Shown here: piece after piece, positions 45,331 through 56,936 of the stretch
Numbering within the stretch: position 1 is the stretch's first letter
How the letters are laid out: each line of letters opens with the position of its first letter
From: Symsagittifera roscoffensis
Lineage: Eukaryota; Xenacoelomorpha; Acoela; Convolutidae
Assembly (NCBI RefSeq): GCF_963678635.1
Contig: NW_026970916.1
Location: 1-64,000 of the forward strand
Reading direction: 5' to 3'
Length of the DNA stretch: 64,000 nt
Made by a program: the position numbers and the translations under genes
The notes under the pieces: generated by a model
What the model was told of the DNA's origin: nothing
The model's database searches: none
What the model saw: only the letters and a program-made list of their open reading frames with translations

Positions 45331-46820
45331 CTATGAGAGATTGGAACAGAAGCCAGCCAATCAGGCAGAAATAAAGGAAGGATTCTCGTTCATGGACAAA
45401 GAAACTTATGAAGCGCTTCCCTTAACGAGATGGTTGAACAAGTCTGGACATCCAATTCCAGGACATCCTGAGTTACCTGTAGAGAAAGCAGCTGAGATAA
45501 AGATCCTATCCAAGGAGGACCTGGTCCCCTTGGATCTGTTGCTGCGCTCAAACCTGGTCCAGCAAGAACTCTCTCGCATGAACATAAACAGCCTCTCATT
45601 ATTGGATAAAACGGTGCAGGTCACACCGCAAGTGATGCGGATGCTGGTTGGATTGTTAGAAAGAGAAGTGACCAGCGATGACCCCGAGTGGACAGCAGCA
45701 GTGGCATCACTAACAGTCAGGGAGAAGGTGAAGATCATGCCGTCCAGACGACAACACGAAAAGAACGAGAAGGATTGTAGGACAAAAGTTCAGCAACTAG
45801 TAACCTCAATACCACACGAGGTTTTAACCAGTACTTCGTACGGAAAGAAAGAACAGGGTGGCAATACGCAAACGAAAACTGTTACCTTTGTGGACCAGGA
45901 TAACGAAGGTGAAAAGGTAGAACGAAACCTGGTGCAAGATTGTTTGTCCGAGGAGACGAACGATGAGAAGAGCCAGCGAGTACAAGATCAACACCCGGGA
46001 CAAGGAAGTTTGTCCGGGGAGTCTGAGATAGATGAAAAAATTCCTGATGAGAAACAGGACCTGAGGAAAAAAGTTTTGTCCGGGGAGTTCAGATGGATGC
46101 GAAGAAGGCACAGACCTGATCTGGATGAGGGTGCAGACTCCATCACAACATCTTCAACAGATGACAACTCCCGAAACTCAGGAATTGACACCTACTCAGA
46201 CAGGAACTCGAGCTCGGGATCAGAACTGTCCGAACTAGCGATCCACACACTACTAGTGGAAACTCGTGCAAGTGATCTGGACAGAGAGGTGTACCAGGAT
46301 CCTGACAGTGATCGCTACCTCATACCAAGCGAAAGAGTCTTTGACTACGCAGCGGATGATTTGGAAACGATAGCGGTATCAAAACGTTCGATAAGTCTGT
46401 TGCCACAAAAAGAGGTAGTCAGGACTGATCTTCAGCCGTTCAAACAAGAAACACAGCCGTTGGCGAAGATTTGGTGCGTTAAGATGGAGGAAGACACACA
46501 CCAGCCCAAAGAGCTGAATAGTCAGATGAGGGTCATGAAGACGTACTTGAAGGCGAGATACAGACTCTCGGATCTTCTAAGGGCGCAGAGAAATGATCGC
46601 ATGACAAGCAACCTGAAAAGACGGATCGAGAATGGTTCTCCGGATAAAAGAGACCTTGAGGAAGACATTTACCGTATCCTGAGACAGTATTTCAAGCAGA
46701 AAGAGGGAAGGTTATACTTGAACAAGGACGGGATTGTGGCTTGCAAGAGAAGAGATGAGGACAAAGTCCTATACAAGTATAACGCGATAGTGTTGCCGCA
46801 ACTCTATCAGACAGAACTCT
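45331..46820 (+). pseudogene. pol: Giant element pol: long acidic linker before integrase
   Basis: About 495 residues lie between RNase H and the integrase zinc finger, much longer than usual. The stretch is rich in E, D, K, S and Q and probably disordered. The phrase LSGE/LSEE recurs: DCLSEETNDEK, GSLSGESEIDEK, KVLSGEFRW. The underlying DNA word TTTGTCCGGGGAG repeats with it. Near the end an ordered-looking part (EDIYRILRQYFKQKEGRLYL) begins the integrase N-terminus. No known domain is seen in the linker. Confidence 0.7.
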
Positions 46821-47347
46821 TGTTCAGGTCGCATGATCAGATGGGCCATCAGGGGATCTACAAAGTGTATCAGAGGACCCTGAAGCGCTTTGAGTGGCCT
46901 GGAATGAAAAAGGCATGCGAGAAGTGGGTAACAGCATGTGTGTCATGCCAACAGGTCAAGGATCTAAGGAAATTGCGCTTTCCCTTGCAATCAATCGAGT
47001 CGTCTGAATTCAATGAGGTGGTGCAGATAGATCACCAAGAGATATGCATGACAGACAGTGGTTATAATCAGGTATTGGTCATGATAGATCATTTCACGAA
47101 GTATGCAGAGGCCGTGCCCTCCATAACTGCCTCGGTGGAAGAGACGTGCGACCACCTGATCAATACGTGGATAGCGAGACACGGTTTTCCGATGACGCTT
47201 CAATCGGATAACGGAACAGCTTTCGTAGGAGAACTCAGGAAAGAGCTAATGAGACGCTCGCAAGTTGCTCAAGCGCACTCCACGACATACCATCCACAGA
47301 CAAATCGATCAGTGGAAAGGCAGAATCGAACGCAGTGTCGATGCTGA
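46821..47347 (+). pseudogene. pol: Giant element pol: integrase zinc finger and DDE core
   Basis: The H2C2 finger is HDQMGHQ..YQRTLKRFEWPG..WVTACVSCQQ. The core follows with catalytic Asp in VVQIDHQEICMT (near 47025), the second Asp in MTLQSDNGTAFVG (near 47205), and the Glu in HPQTNRSVERQNRT (near 47317). All three positions look intact. A frameshift at about 47335 cuts the chain before the end of the core. This is a typical Ty3/gypsy integrase arrangement. Confidence 0.9.
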
Positions 47348-47983
47348 GGGTATATTGTTCCAGGTACATGACCGATTGGGACAGATATCTTCCACAGGTG
47401 ATGGGAGCTTACAATAGCACACAACACTCCACAACCGGAGTCAGCCCACATATGATGCTGACTGGGCACGAGAAGTCTTTGCCCTTGATTTTCTTCTACC
47501 CAGAGTATGAGGGGAAGATGAAAAATGTAGATCGTGAAAGCATAAAATACATGAAAACCGAACGAGAAGATCCTTCCTGGGCTGCCCAGGAGGGGCGAAT
47601 CCTCATTCCGGCCTCCAACATCGATTTGATACCCGATATGCGATCGACGGGTATGTCGATGGATATTTTTGTCCGGGGAGTGGGGGTAGAACTAACCCAC
47701 ACTGAAAATTTAATTTAAAAAAATAAGAATAGCAAGAGAGACAGGAGACGTAGAAGCAGAAACAGGCGAAGAACCTAAGAAACCTGACATAGGGAGGGTA
47801 GTTGAGTCATATTTTAACTTAGCAAATGAATATTCAAGTAGCATAATACTAACAGACAGTGATTTCATACTCACAAATAGAAGATGTGCAATAGCAATCA
47901 CAGCAGACATGAGTTTCAAGACAGCGTTAGCAGGGACACCGATTGAGTTTAATAAATTTCAGGATCAAAATCTTTTTATCTGA
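47335..47983 (+). pseudogene. pol: Giant element pol: integrase C-terminus and pol tail
   Basis: The first part (47335-47718) continues the core in a new frame: YLPQVMGAYNSTQHSTTGVS then PHMMLTGHEKSLPL, a standard integrase tail. After a shift in the A-run near 47720, an 86-codon reading (47723-47983, with no start of its own) adds GRVVESYFNLANEYSSSIIL, then FKTALAGTPIEFNKF and TGA. This tail is protein-like and is probably the natural end of pol. I recognise no domain in it. Confidence 0.75.
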
Positions 47984-48128
47984 CTGTTTTTAAATAAATT
48001 TTAACGAGAAGTTAAGGTGAAACTGACAAGTGCGATATTCGTGACCTCTTTTCTAGGTCCTGATTGATCGTTTAATTGCTCACTTGAGTCAAATCATAGA
48101 GTCGAATCAAATCAAACCTGAGAAGAGA

Positions 48129-51100
48129 ATGGATAACTTCAACTTGGATGAATTGATGGACCTGGCAGAGGCATATGTAGGACTGATGATAGATGCGATC
48201 TATCGTCGGCTAATGGATCGAGACTTCGCTCTGGAGGACCCAGAGGTAGTCATGTTGCTGACCGCCCTGATAAACATCTTGGGGAATGACAACCGTGGGG
48301 ACCGCCCCACGGAAGTCCTATTGATGGCAGCATACGGAGAGAGGGGAGTACTAGACCGCCCGAACATGAGAGTGATGAGGTGGAGAAACGGGGCTCTCTC
48401 AGGGAGTGACTTGGCGAATGAGCCTGAATTGGGAAGTTCTGGGACTTATCAACCAGGTGAAATGCCTTTGCCCTCCAAGCCCAAGCCTGGGCTGAGGAGA
48501 ATGCATCAGGAGATGACCAGCGAGGCTGCTTCGTGTAGTTCACGACTGAGAATAGCTGTGCCACCGAAGAGGGCGAAAGTAGAACAAGGGGTTCAAACAA
48601 ACCAAACCATGCAAGATCTGGATGGGATGAAGGATGAGCTGGAAAGGACCAGGAAGGAGCTGGATGAAGTGACCAAGACCATGCTCATTATGGAGGAAGA
48701 CAGAGACATGTGGAGGAGATTGTTTGAAGACTGCAACAAAAAGCAGGGTGCAGAAATTGAGCGCTTGAGGCGGGACTACAAGGAGCGATCGGAACGGATG
48801 GCATTGACTACAGCCGTGGAAAAAGCGATACCTGCAAGGAGTATTCCTCGTGGGCAGTCCCCGATGGAGCTCTTGGCGCCTCGAGAGATGAGTCAGACAA
48901 CGGAAACGAGACTCCCGACAACAACAGGTCGAGAGACGATCCCGGACCCGAGTGACACCTTAGGTGACCCAGTCGTGAAACAAACGGTGAGGAAGCTGAT
49001 AGAGACAGCTGGACGACTAGTCGCCAACAAGAATGCGCCAGGTTCCGGGGTGACTGCACCCTATGGAACGATCGACGATACGGGCAGAGTACGACTCTCA
49101 CAAAGCGTGATGACCAGACAGGGAGTTAGCGACACAGCGCCACCAATGGGGAGCTCTAAGGTCCCAGAGAGGAAGATACGAAGGATGCCGGCGATGAAAG
49201 TGTCACGTGTAATAGATGTACAGAAAAACAATCAGTTGAAGTATAACTTCACAGGAGTTCCTGAGGCGGATACGAGAGCTTGCTTCAATCGAGCGACCTG
49301 GAACTCGGCAGTGAACCTGCAACAACCACCGCTAGGGCCTTCACATCTGATACTGGGAGATAGCTTAGTCAGAGTACTCTCGAACTTGAGGACTCCTTGG
49401 GTCACCACGGTGATGGCCTTCGGAGGCGCGACCATAGCCCAGTTATTTCGGATGGTGGAGTTGATGAATCCAGGGAGAATCCCTTATGTAATGATCCTAG
49501 TTGGGACAAATAACATCTCGAAAATCTCGGATGAGGAGGAAGCACTATGGGAATCAATGATGGTGTGCTTGTTTACTACTCTCTGGCAGAAGTTCAACTG
49601 CGCGGTACTGGCCGTTTGCACTGTACCAATGAATGTGAGGTGTTTGACTGCAACAGGAAGAAGGCACAACGAAGGAGTAGTCAGGTGGAATAACATCCTA
49701 AGGAATCTCGCAAATCGGAATGCCGGAAGGATGATCCTCATGGACATCGAACATGAGTTGAGAGTTATGGATCAGGCCAGGCTGACTACGGACGGCATCC
49801 ACCTCGATAATATAGAGGGACAGGCTTGGTTGAACAGAGTCTTCCAAGAGCGATTGAATGAGTTGGAAGAAGAACTCTTTGACACAGGAGTGCTAAAGGA
49901 GGAGGGAGCATTGAACGAACCTCTGATTACCACCTTTGTGCTTCCTAGCCTAGAAACACGCTGGGGGACGGTCCCGGCCGTGATGAACTATAGACAGCAG
50001 AGCTCTAGCGAACCAGGTCAAAGAACAGACGTTCAAGATCGGTTGGGTGAAGCGCCAATGAGGAGGACCATTAATCCTAGGAGAAGACTAGGGCCTGTCA
50101 ACCCGAGGGAGGAGACAGCCAGCACCTCTAGATCGGACACGAGGTCGGAGACGATAAGGACCAGTCGAGAGGAAAGACGCCCTAACAGGAGCTCTCTAAT
50201 GTGGTCGAGCGCAATACCTTCTCCATGGCACATACACAAGGATGACCTGATGAAACTGATTCTTCAGACGGTGAGCTTCGCAGCGGATGCCATGAGGATG
50301 CTGAACGGAGCAAGGTTATCGGTCAGCGGATTGTACTCGATAACAGGAGTGGACTGGTTGATAGCGGCTGGCATAAACTTCAGCTCTACAACTGCCTTGA
50401 GGTTTGCTGACCTAGAGGGACTGCCCTCTAATAACGCAATGGGACCAGTGAACGCCCGACCGTTACAAGACGTAAAACTGAATCACGATGAGGGGAATCG
50501 AGAAGAGAGACCTGGAAGATTTCTGATAAGAAGGGCGCCGATTGGACAACATGTGAAGATGTTCAGGCAGTTGAACACACCTCCAGGTCATGTGAAAGAA
50601 AGAGTATACCCGAAGCAAGTGAATCAGGAAGGTGATGCCCGAAAATACGGCGAATTGAAAGCGATAAAGAAAGTTGAGACCATCTTCGCCGCGTACGACA
50701 AAGCAGAAATGAGGAAGGCCAAGATTATGATAGTAGCGAATTCAGAATTCGTACACACTTCCAAGCCCCTGTTTTGGCCGGACGTCATTATGTTGGCAGC
50801 GGTCGATCTAGACCTACTGCAATCCGCGTCAATGGCTATCGGAGTGCAAAGACAGACGGATATGAACCCAATCACGATCGTGTTTGCTAGCATCAACGAC
50901 CATCTACACAGTAGAGGTTTCCTGAGCACACTCAGAGAGCCTACAACGGCAGAAAATGCCGTATGGCCAGCAATAAAGGACATCCTCGAGTCAATACGTG
51001 AAGTGGTGGATGCGATGAAGGAGGGGTCCTTCACCAAGACGACACCGAGAGTAGTGTTCGCGCTATCTCCCGGGTATGCACATCTCCCGGATGGACTGAA

Positions 51101-51503
51101 ATTCGTATATGCGATCGTGGCCTTGCTTTCGGAAGGGAAATATGATGTAATCATATCGGCCCCAAATCGCATGATAGAGATAGAGAACCTGAGACCACTC
51201 ATGCCTAAGCTACCTGCGGTGTGGTCGGATATCTCAAACGCATTGAGAGGATTCAAGTACCATGCGCTACACAGGCTGGTGCTGGACGAGGTGCTGGGGT
51301 TGGAACTGTCCAACTTCAGTCGACAGCTCAAACTGAAACCGGGAATAGGCGATGATCATCGAGTGATCGTATCGATGTCGAACGACTTATGGATCCGAAG
51401 AATGGAAGCAGCAGGAGAAAGAGAGAGAAGGAAAAATTCCCAGGAGACTAGAGCTCACTTGGAGGCGATGGTTTTGAGAACCAACCCAGAGGCTAATCAG
51501 TAG
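48129..51503 (+). pseudogene. ORF2 of giant element, part 1: SGNH/GDSL hydrolase-domain protein
   Basis: The first ATG is at 48129; the frame is open from at least 48084 to a TAG at 51501-51503. An acceptor-like TTTTCTAG lies just upstream (about 48049-48056), so ORF2 may be made from a spliced RNA as env is. Residues about 170-235 look like a coiled coil. An SGNH hydrolase domain follows with block I HLILGDSLVRVLS (Ser412), block III ILVGTNNISKIS (Asn461) and block V TTDGIHLDN (Asp555, His558), so the catalytic set is complete. Substrate unknown; lipid or acyl esterase activity is typical. Residues about 850-1100 are conserved-looking (ITIVFASINDHLHSRGFL) but unassigned. There is no membrane-fusion signature. 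Confidence 0.82.
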
Positions 51504-52643
51504 CTACATCTAACTCCTCGAGTAGCGGCATTGGGGGCGGATGCTTTTGAGCAAGGCCCAGTAATGATCAAGAAAATCCATGCCTACTTGTTAAAGGAGG
51601 TGACCCTGGCGGAGAATGCTGGAGAAAAGACAGCCAAATTCGTAAGCAGAGTGTGCCAAGTTACCCTGGAAACTTTCTGGACTGAGAAGGTGAAGAGAGA
51701 AGAAGGCTTTGAACGGATTGATAGCATGCTGGAAGGGCTGGGAGCCGGATGGACCGCGTCCTTCTTGGCAAAAGTCTACCCAAAACTCTCTCGATACTTG
51801 ATAAAGAAATTCCTCCAAGCAGTAGTGGAAGTGTCGATTGTGGAACTACTAGCCTTGTTCGTGACGTTTGGAGCAGAGAGCTTCGTGAAGGGACCGGTGA
51901 TGCTACTCACCGAAGGAATCCAGAACTTGCGGTTAGATGGGCTTCTAACACTGATTGCGATTACCCATGGAAACTTGGGAGGACTAATGAAACTGACACG
52001 TTACTCGGAACAGATGATAGAGAATGTGAAGACATTTGATGTGAAGAAAGCCACAGATTCGTGGAATAAGATAAGAGATCTGAGACACACTCTTATCCAG
52101 TATCTCTTGCAGCAAAAGTGCTTTGGAACGGGAGAGGATGAGACGATTGAGAGGGAGGAAGACGTGAGACGAAATGTTGGGGGCATGCCCCTACTGACTG
52201 ATCTAAGCTTGGCTATGAGGACCGATCCCTTAGCGTTGATCAGGGGAGCCACAGAGTTTGTGACAGTGATTTATGGACCAGCAGTCACATTTGCGTTCCC
52301 TGATGTCAAGGTGGAAGCATGCAGGAGGTCGGTGCTGCACCTGAACGTCATATCAGCAGTAGACGGTAGTGCGCTGAACTGGTGTGAGCAGCACGTATTG
52401 CGGGAGCTCATGAGCGAAGATCTTTTTTTTGCGAAAATATCAGAACCAGAAATGACAGTCATCAACTTTGACGATCACTTCCGTGATCGCATGGGAGAAG
52501 TAGAGAGAGGGCACATCGAGGTGTTTCCGAAGCTCTGGAATCTAAGACCGTATGATAAGACGAATGGTGAACTGACCAGAGTTCCTCGTCTCACTGCAGC
52601 ATATCACAAGGTGAGAGAAGAGACGAAAGGTTGGGGTGATTAG
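51504..52643 (+). pseudogene. ORF2 part 2 of giant element, unknown domain
   Basis: The same reading frame continues directly after the TAG at 51501 without an ATG, so parts 1 and 2 were one protein. Two similar phrases about 110 residues apart, LGADAFEQGPVMIKKI and FGAESFVKGPVMLLTE, suggest an internal repeat of a mostly helical domain. The rest is helical and charged, ending KVREETKGWG before TAG. A one-base frameshift near 52637 then joins it to part 3. No family recognised. Confidence 0.75.
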
Positions 52644-53863
52644 ATTACGAAAAGCTGCCAGAGGAAATCCCTGAATTCCCTCTGATAAGAAGGATGTTGC
52701 TCGGAGCAGTCTCCGTAGTACAAACTCCTAGACTAAGAGCGTTTGAAACCAATGAAAGGAGGATAGGGAAGTTCGTGGAAACGATGGATTCATACTTTGT
52801 GGGGAGGAATGCCGCCGTGCTACAGTACACGCGATTTGCCTACACGGATCAAGCGACGAGAAGGCGAATAAGCAACGCCGCGACTCCGAAGCCTGAAGCG
52901 TTTGACGCGGAATGGGCGGAATTGCACCTAGCGCCCATGAGAATGAGAGGCAGCGCCGAATTACCTGAGGCCTCCCTGATTTTGAACAGTGTGAAGCAGG
53001 GCTTAACAGTAGGAAGAACGTTGCGGACGAGAATCTTCCTGGCACCCTTCGGCTGTGAGGAAATCAAAGTGGTCCATGGAGAGGAGGAAGATAAATCGGC
53101 CGGCATACTGATCAAACCAAAATTTCCGGAATGGGCCGAGACAGAAAAGCAAGGACCCTCAAGCTCGAAAAAAGATACATCAGAAGGAGATGATGGACGG
53201 GGAGGAAGCCGTCGAACGGAGGAACCCATGCAACAAGGTAACGATCAAGCAGATAGGGAAGACGACAAGGCATCGACAGGAGGAATATCCAGCCTGGATT
53301 TCAATTTCCTCAGTGACTTTGAGAATAATGCGGATACGTTGGAAGCTGCTGAGCCAGCAGACGAATGCACTTCGACACTGGAACCTCCATCGGCCTTTAT
53401 GGAAATGAAACGGAATTTGCCGGAGAGCAGCTCTCCGGGCAATTCAAAAGATAAAGAACAAAGACTCCTTATGGAATCATCGAGGAGAAGAAGAATAGAA
53501 GGCGCTGCCAGAGTAATTTTCTTGGGAACGTTGCCCGAAGAAGAGTGGGAAGTGCATCACCGATACCATGAGAATAGGACGGGATGCAAATTGGACAGAG
53601 TGGCGTTCATGGAAGAAGTCTGGACAGTAGTTCAGAGCTACGGGACCCAGTCCATTTTGAAAGTGGGTCTCAACCAACCATTGATGCGGGAAGTCCTCGA
53701 CAAACTTGATGAGTGTGAAGGGAGATTGAGTGAGTTGCTGATTGACTCAACCACTGACGAAAGTGAGGCGAACTCTCCCATCAAGATGACACCGCAGGAG
53801 GATGAAGGAGAGCTGGTGTATCTGTCAAGGACCAGGAAAGGAACGATCGATCGAAACTGGTGA
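52638..53863 (+). pseudogene. ORF2 part 3 of giant element, acidic region
   Basis: The frame continues the protein with DYEKLPEEIPEFPLIRRMLL and stays open to 53863. The middle third (about 53100-53480) is acidic and rich in S, E, D and G, and probably disordered (GPSSSKKDTSEGDDGRGGSR). The ends look folded (AARVIFLGTLPEEEWEVHHR). No domain is recognised. A frameshift at about 53860 leads to part 4. Confidence 0.7.
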
Positions 53864-54683
53864 TTGATAAGATCAACGAGATGAAGATGAAATTAGGCAG
53901 CAAAGAGATACCGAGGAGAGCAGGAAAGACGAAAGTGGATTCGGAGATATCGATAAGAGCTGTCAATTCAGCGAAAAGAAAACGAGTCGAAGAGGTCATG
54001 GATTTGGGACAAGGTGATTATCAATTGCCTGGCACGGACAGAATGTTAACTGATGTAGCAATGGTGCCACCCATTCTCATGGCAGGGATAAAGTCAACAG
54101 GTTACAAATCCAAAAGGGTTACCGCACTCTGACTGGAGCAACCTTGGAAATGAAGATACTCAGCGAATGTGGAGAAAGTACCATGAAAGACTTTAAACCG
54201 TCTCCCATGAACCACGGAAAGGGAGGTGTCTCAGGACAACTAGTACCAGTGGAGTATAACCGACTGACAGTGTCGGAGACTGTGTCAATAGATGAACCCG
54301 CCGGTGTATACATGGAGATGTTGGAATACCGAAACTCGGCTAGAGGGTATGTGATGGCTCGGGAAGACAAGAGTGCCATGGAAAGTTATCTGGAAACAAT
54401 CTTGTAAGGCACCACCCTCAAGCAGAAGGCGTACGGGACTCTAGCGTCGTCTGAGATGCAGGCGGAGACGATCGAGCAATTAGTGAGCCTTCCATGGAAA
54501 GCAGTGGTGTTGAGGTACTTTGAAGAGGAAATGAGGACTACGCCGAGAATACACGCTCTCATGGCAGTACCTTACGTGAGAACCGAAATACAGATGAGGT
54601 TCGCCTGGTGCATGATGGGATTAACACGCAGGGAATATGATTCAGAAGAGAGGAAAAAGTCAAAAGAGAAAAGGTATTCCTGA
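53860..54683 (+). pseudogene. ORF2 part 4 of giant element
   Basis: The reading continues in a new frame (DKINEMKMKLGSKEIPRRAG) to 54132. It then shifts again near 54118 to give LTGATLEMKILSECGEST and SMESYLETIL-type helical sequence. An in-frame TAA at 54405-54407 is followed, in the same frame, by QAETIEQLVSLPWKAVVLRY and onward to 54683. The similar character of sequence on each side of every break shows these are disabling mutations, not gene ends. Confidence 0.68.
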
Positions 54684-55871
54684 TGACGAATCTGAGGGAT
54701 CTGATAATCCAGGAGGGAATGGCAGTAGCGTGCGCGAAGCGGAGAGACGCTCTCTGTTTCATTCGATTCCTGATAGAGCAGATTTCAGTGCCAGCATTGA
54801 AAACCTGTGTCAAGATGCTGAGGGAGGGCGATGAACAAGCAAAAGCCTTACTCTTGCTAGCAATGCTAAATATGCATCAGAGCAAACCAATGAGGGTGAA
54901 TATGAAAGAACCTGAAGAGCTAGAACCCCCGAGAAAAATAGATGAAATCAGGAGATTCTCAAACAAGGAGTTGAGACTCACTAAAGAATCTATGGGGGCA
55001 CTACCGAAATCCAGTGAGTACTGTGGACCGATCAGGAAGAAGTCATACAGCTACGTGTCCGGAGTCATAGGGATAGCGTACAACCCTTTTCCTGAGTGAA
55101 GACATACGCGATTGCTTCTTTGATTACGAGCAAGCAGTGTTGCTAAGGTTCTGGACGTCGATAATTGCAACGATTAAAAGCGCTACTAATCCGCAGACCA
55201 AGTTGGGACTAGTCTTGGAGGAAAAGGTGACTGCACCTTCCGTGCCAAAATCCGACAAACGAGTGGAGTTTGGATTGGGATTCTCAGATGAATTACTGAG
55301 AACGAGCTTGATGGTAGTGTGGGAACTGATGAGACCATCAGGTTGTCCTAGTCGCAATGCTGACTCAATACTACGAGCGACACAAGACGTGCAGAGGTAA
55401 CTAAACGCAGACTGTAACCTGCGTGACCTGAACATCATATATAATGTGATGACAAGAGCCTCTAGGAGCAACGGGGAAGACAAAGTGGAGTTGCCTGAAT
55501 GGGGACCAGAAGACTGGGTCAAACCTGGTAGCTGTCTGGCAGAAGTCTGTGGACTGAAAGGTCACGTTTGTGGAAGTCTGGATTGCGTGAAAACCCTAGA
55601 GAGACAACACAAGCAGTTGACGATATTGTTTGGGAACGTTATGATGAAAGCAAGGACGGAAACGGAACTGATCGCAGATTACCATGGAGGAACCGAGGTG
55701 AATCTAGTGACTGCACTAGGATTCTATAGCATGTTTGGTTCTTTAGAGTCACTATTGAATCTAGAACAGAAACATGAGATGGTCACAGTTATCAGTGTAG
55801 AAGTGTACCCAGGAGTTTTGCAAACTGAGCAAAAGTACATAGGAAAATGGAGGGAAGCGATCGAGACGTAA
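54657..55871 (+). pseudogene. ORF2 part 5 of giant element
   Basis: A frameshift near 54655 opens the frame with VFLMTNLRDLIIQEGMAVAC, running to 55099. Another near 55090 moves to LSEDIRDCFFDYEQAVLLRF. That frame passes a TAA at 55398-55400 and continues through VELPEWGPEDWVKPGSCLAE to TAA at 55869-55871. A cysteine-bearing phrase (CLAEVCGLKGHVCGSLDC) might bind metal. Otherwise the sequence is helical and unrecognised. Confidence 0.65.
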
Positions 55872-55927
55872 AAGAACATCCGACACAGTGAAACTTATCG
55901 AATACCATCAGGAGCACGATATTTGGT

Positions 55928-56542
55928 GTGATGGACATTAGCTCCAATGTGCAAGAGCAGATACCGATGCATTTTGTAGCTGTGGATGTAAAGAGTACGA
56001 GAACGATCGTGGATCAAGCCTTCTCAGTGCCACAGTGTGTGAGACTAGCGAGAATGTCGGAAAAATCTTACGAGTTACTGTGTAAAATGTTCTCAGCAGT
56101 TCCAGAGAGAACAAAGGAGGAGTTGGAATCAATACTGGGAAAGAAGTTCATGGGATACGTGAGTGGGAACTTTAGTGACTTTGAGAGACAGAAACAGAGA
56201 GGATCAACCGTTACAGATTACAATACAGTAGACGAGAATGATGAAGTCCATCGAGTGATGATGGAAGTGGAACCATTACTGGAAGCTTCGGAAACGCGTA
56301 ATTGGAGGAGCATCATGTTGACACATGATGAGTTTCCCTGCCACTGCTTGCTGCAGACATGGTGGTATCCCGAGCGTAGTAATCTGGTGTTGATCTGGAA
56401 CTCTGGAGAGCTGCTCTCCATGGGTTTACCAGACTCATCACGCCCCATAACAATAGTAAAAATGGGAGTTATGATGGCGATACGATGGCTGGAAGCTCAT
56501 GTGAGGGAAAACAATAGACAGGAGGCACCAACGCGGGAATAA
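55928..56542 (+). pseudogene. ORF2 part 6 of giant element
   Basis: An open frame of about 204 codons, probably the continuation of part 5 after a short damaged stretch. It reads as a folded domain: IPMHFVAVDVKSTRTIVDQA, then HDEFPCHCLLQTWWYPERSN, then LVLIWNSGELLSMGLPD. No family is recognised. It closes with TAA after an Arg/Glu/Gln-rich tail (RENNRQEAPTRE), so this may be the natural end of ORF2. Confidence 0.65.
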
Positions 56543-56589
56543 TTACAGAAATTGGATTGTTAAAAGATTTAAATCTTTTTGAGACAACG

Positions 56590-56936
56590 TGAAAGATTCT
56601 GAACATTCCTATGGAAGTGAAAAATATATGGACAAGAAGACGACTGATGCCATGGTTTAGAGCCAACATGACTGCATGGTTGTACGAGTATGCAAAAAAG
56701 CATATGTCGAAGCACGGGAGAGTGTTTGGTGGGTATCAGCTGGATATTGGGGGTATCAGCTCCTGACTCATCGGAATGCAGTGACCAACGCGGTGAAGAG
56801 AATTTTCAGGAGGGTAGAAGAGCAGAAGTGTTGGAGGACTGCTTCCAATAGCGTCAGAATAGCTAACGATGTGTTGCAAGACACAGAAACTGAAAGTGGA
56901 GAGTCAATGTCACAGAAGGAGGAGACGGAACATTGA
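56590..56936 (+). pseudogene. Small 3' coding-like segment of giant element
   Basis: Two frames give protein-like text: RLMPWFRANMTAWLYEYAKK, then after a shift near 56755 AVTNAVKRIFRRVEEQKCWR ending in an acidic tail and TGA at 56934-56936. A near-duplicate of GGGTATCAGCT within 20 bp marks the shift. It may be a last ORF2 piece or a separate small gene. Confidence 0.5.

Noticed and set aside
50624-51331. Long minus-strand ORF of 235 codons opposite ORF2
   Set aside because: It lies entirely inside ORF2 in the antisense direction. The plus frame has the coding pattern and extends far on both sides, so this is a shadow.
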